Origin: Bacillota bacterium
GTDB taxonomy: Bacteria > Bacillota > Clostridia > Tissierellales > Sedimentibacteraceae
Assembly: GCA_023425285.1 (NCBI GenBank)
Contig: JAFACY010000266.1
Location: 1-6,610 of the forward strand
Length of the DNA stretch: 6,610 nt
Reading direction: 5' to 3'
Under the pieces are notes generated by a model. That model did not search any database. It saw nothing but the letters and a program-made list of their open reading frames with translations, and was not told where the DNA came from. Positions 5,771-6,610 of this stretch are shown one piece after another (the first letter of the stretch is position 1; the number at the start of each line of letters is the position of its first letter). The position numbers were made by a program, and so were the translations under genes.

Positions 5771-6610
5771 ATGGCAGGCGAAGATAAAACCGAGAAAGCC
5801 TCCCCCAAAAAAAGGCGGGATGAAAGAAAAAAAGGAAATGTATTTCAAAGCAAGGATGTTGTTACTGTAGGAGTTATTGCGGTTTCGTTTTATATATTGG
5901 AATTTTCAGCTCCGTACATATACAGAAACACAACATATGTGTTCAGTAAATATATATTGCTCATGACTACAACACACAGCCTTAATGATGTATTTTTAGT
6001 ACAGATGTTTAAGGATATAACCTATACTATCTTTTCTTCTGTGGGGCTGCTGATGGTTGCTGTAATGATGGCGGCAATAATATTCACTGGAGCACAAACT
6101 AAATTTTTAATCACCAAAGAAAATATAAAATTTAAACTTTCCAAATTAAATCCTCTGACAGGAATAAAAAAAATGTTTTCGTTGCGTTCAGTGGTAGAGG
6201 TAGTAAAAAATATCATCAAAATAATAATATTAGGATCTTTGATATATAACACCATAATAAAGGAACTTTTACAGGTGCCGAAACTGGTTTCGGTAGACTT
6301 AATGACCGGCGTAGGATTCATGTTTTCAACAATAATGTCGATTGTTAAAAGTGTTATTATAGCTTTCGTCGCAATATCCGGCTTTGACTTTTTATATTCC
6401 TGGTGGGAATATGAAAAAAATATCAAGATGTCCAAGCAGGAGGTAAAAGAAGAGTACAAGCAGTTGGAAGGAGATCCGCAGGTAAAAGGTAAGATCAAAG
6501 AAAAACAAAGAGCAATCTCCATGAGAAGAATGATGCAGCAGGTTCCGCAGGCAGATGTCATTATACGAAACCCTACTCATTATGCGATTGCAATAAGATA
6601 TAACATTGAA
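5771..6610 (+). CDS. flhB: Flagellar export switch protein FlhB, N-terminal 280 residues (3' truncated by the window)
   Basis: The frame opens at ATG 5771 and is still open at the last base (280 codons), so the remaining C-terminal part lies outside. FlhB controls the change from rod/hook to filament substrates by self-cleavage. The N-terminus (TEKASPKKRRDERKKGNVFQ, 7-26) is the conserved basic segment that precedes the first helix. Four membrane helices are expected at about 30-50, 85-107, 146-165 and 185-210. KLNPLTGIKKMFSLRS (125-140) is the conserved cytoplasmic loop. The linker after SWWEYEK (210-216) is followed by MSKQEVKEEYKQLEGDP (220-236). The autocleavage site NPTH is intact at 267-270, within VIIRNPTHYAIAIRY; cleavage is expected between N267 and P268. 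AAGGA at 5761-5765 lies 5 nt before the ATG. All key residues visible are intact, so it looks functional. Confidence 0.97.
   Translation, partial: MAGEDKTEKASPKKRRDERKKGNVFQSKDVVTVGVIAVSFYILEFSAPYIYRNTTYVFSKYILLMTTTHSLNDVFLVQMFKDITYTIFSSVGLLMVAVMMAAIIFTGAQTKFLITKENIKFKLSKLNPLTGIKKMFSLRSVVEVVKNIIKIIILGSLIYNTIIKELLQVPKLVSVDLMTGVGFMFSTIMSIVKSVIIAFVAISGFDFLYSWWEYEKNIKMSKQEVKEEYKQLEGDPQVKGKIKEKQRAISMRRMMQQVPQADVIIRNPTHYAIAIRYNIE

Noticed and set aside
5801..5815. C5A7 run in flhB as a programmed frameshift site
   Set aside because: The reading phase (TCC CCC AAA AAA AGG) does not match the X XXY YYZ slippery pattern, and the zero frame encodes the expected conserved FlhB N-terminus throughout.
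6022..6561. Long minus-strand open frame (179 codons) opposite flhB
   Set aside because: It is fully antisense to the clearly recognisable FlhB coding sequence, has no ribosome binding site that stands out, and its translation shows no known domain; a shadow of an AT-rich gene.

Overview
The window is one uninterrupted, plus-strand stretch of a flagellar motor and export operon. It reads: 3' end of motA, motB, fliM, fliY (CheC-CheC-FliN type), cheY, fliO, fliP, fliQ, fliR, and the first 280 codons of flhB, which runs off the right edge. The base composition is AT-rich, with heavy use of ATA and AGA codons and strong AGGAG-type ribosome binding sites. A FliY (rather than a plain FliN) and a cheY embedded between the switch and export genes point to a Gram-positive anaerobe of class Clostridia, perhaps near Ruminiclostridium/Acetivibrio. 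The class is fairly secure; the genus is a guess.

Layout: positions 1-1024 encode the stator (MotA/MotB). Positions 1051-3538 encode the switch complex and its signal: FliM with its CheY-P-docking peptide, FliY with two CheY-P phosphatase motifs plus a FliN domain, and CheY. Positions 3545-6610 encode the membrane core of the flagellar type III export apparatus (FliO, FliP, FliQ, FliR, FlhB). CheY-P binds FliM to change rotor behaviour, FliY removes the phosphate at the rotor, MotA/B supplies torque, and FliO-P-Q-R-FlhB builds and gates the channel through which the rod, hook and filament proteins leave.

Intergenic gaps are 4-26 nt except one of 56 nt between fliQ and fliR. I see no convincing promoter or terminator inside the window, so the genes look co-transcribed from upstream of motA and onward past flhB. 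No stretch longer than 300 bases lacks a gene.

I do not see a new biological system here; the gene set is well known. The points worth a second look are local: fliO has no ATG/GTG/TTG at its expected start and lies in the same frame as cheY behind a single UAG; a small imperfect palindrome resembling a dispersed repeat sits between fliQ and fliR; FliY lacks the N-terminal CheY-binding peptide found in Bacillus FliY; FliY carries a charge-blocked linker; MotB has GHTA instead of GHTD in its peptidoglycan-binding domain; and fliL is absent from the usual place before fliM.
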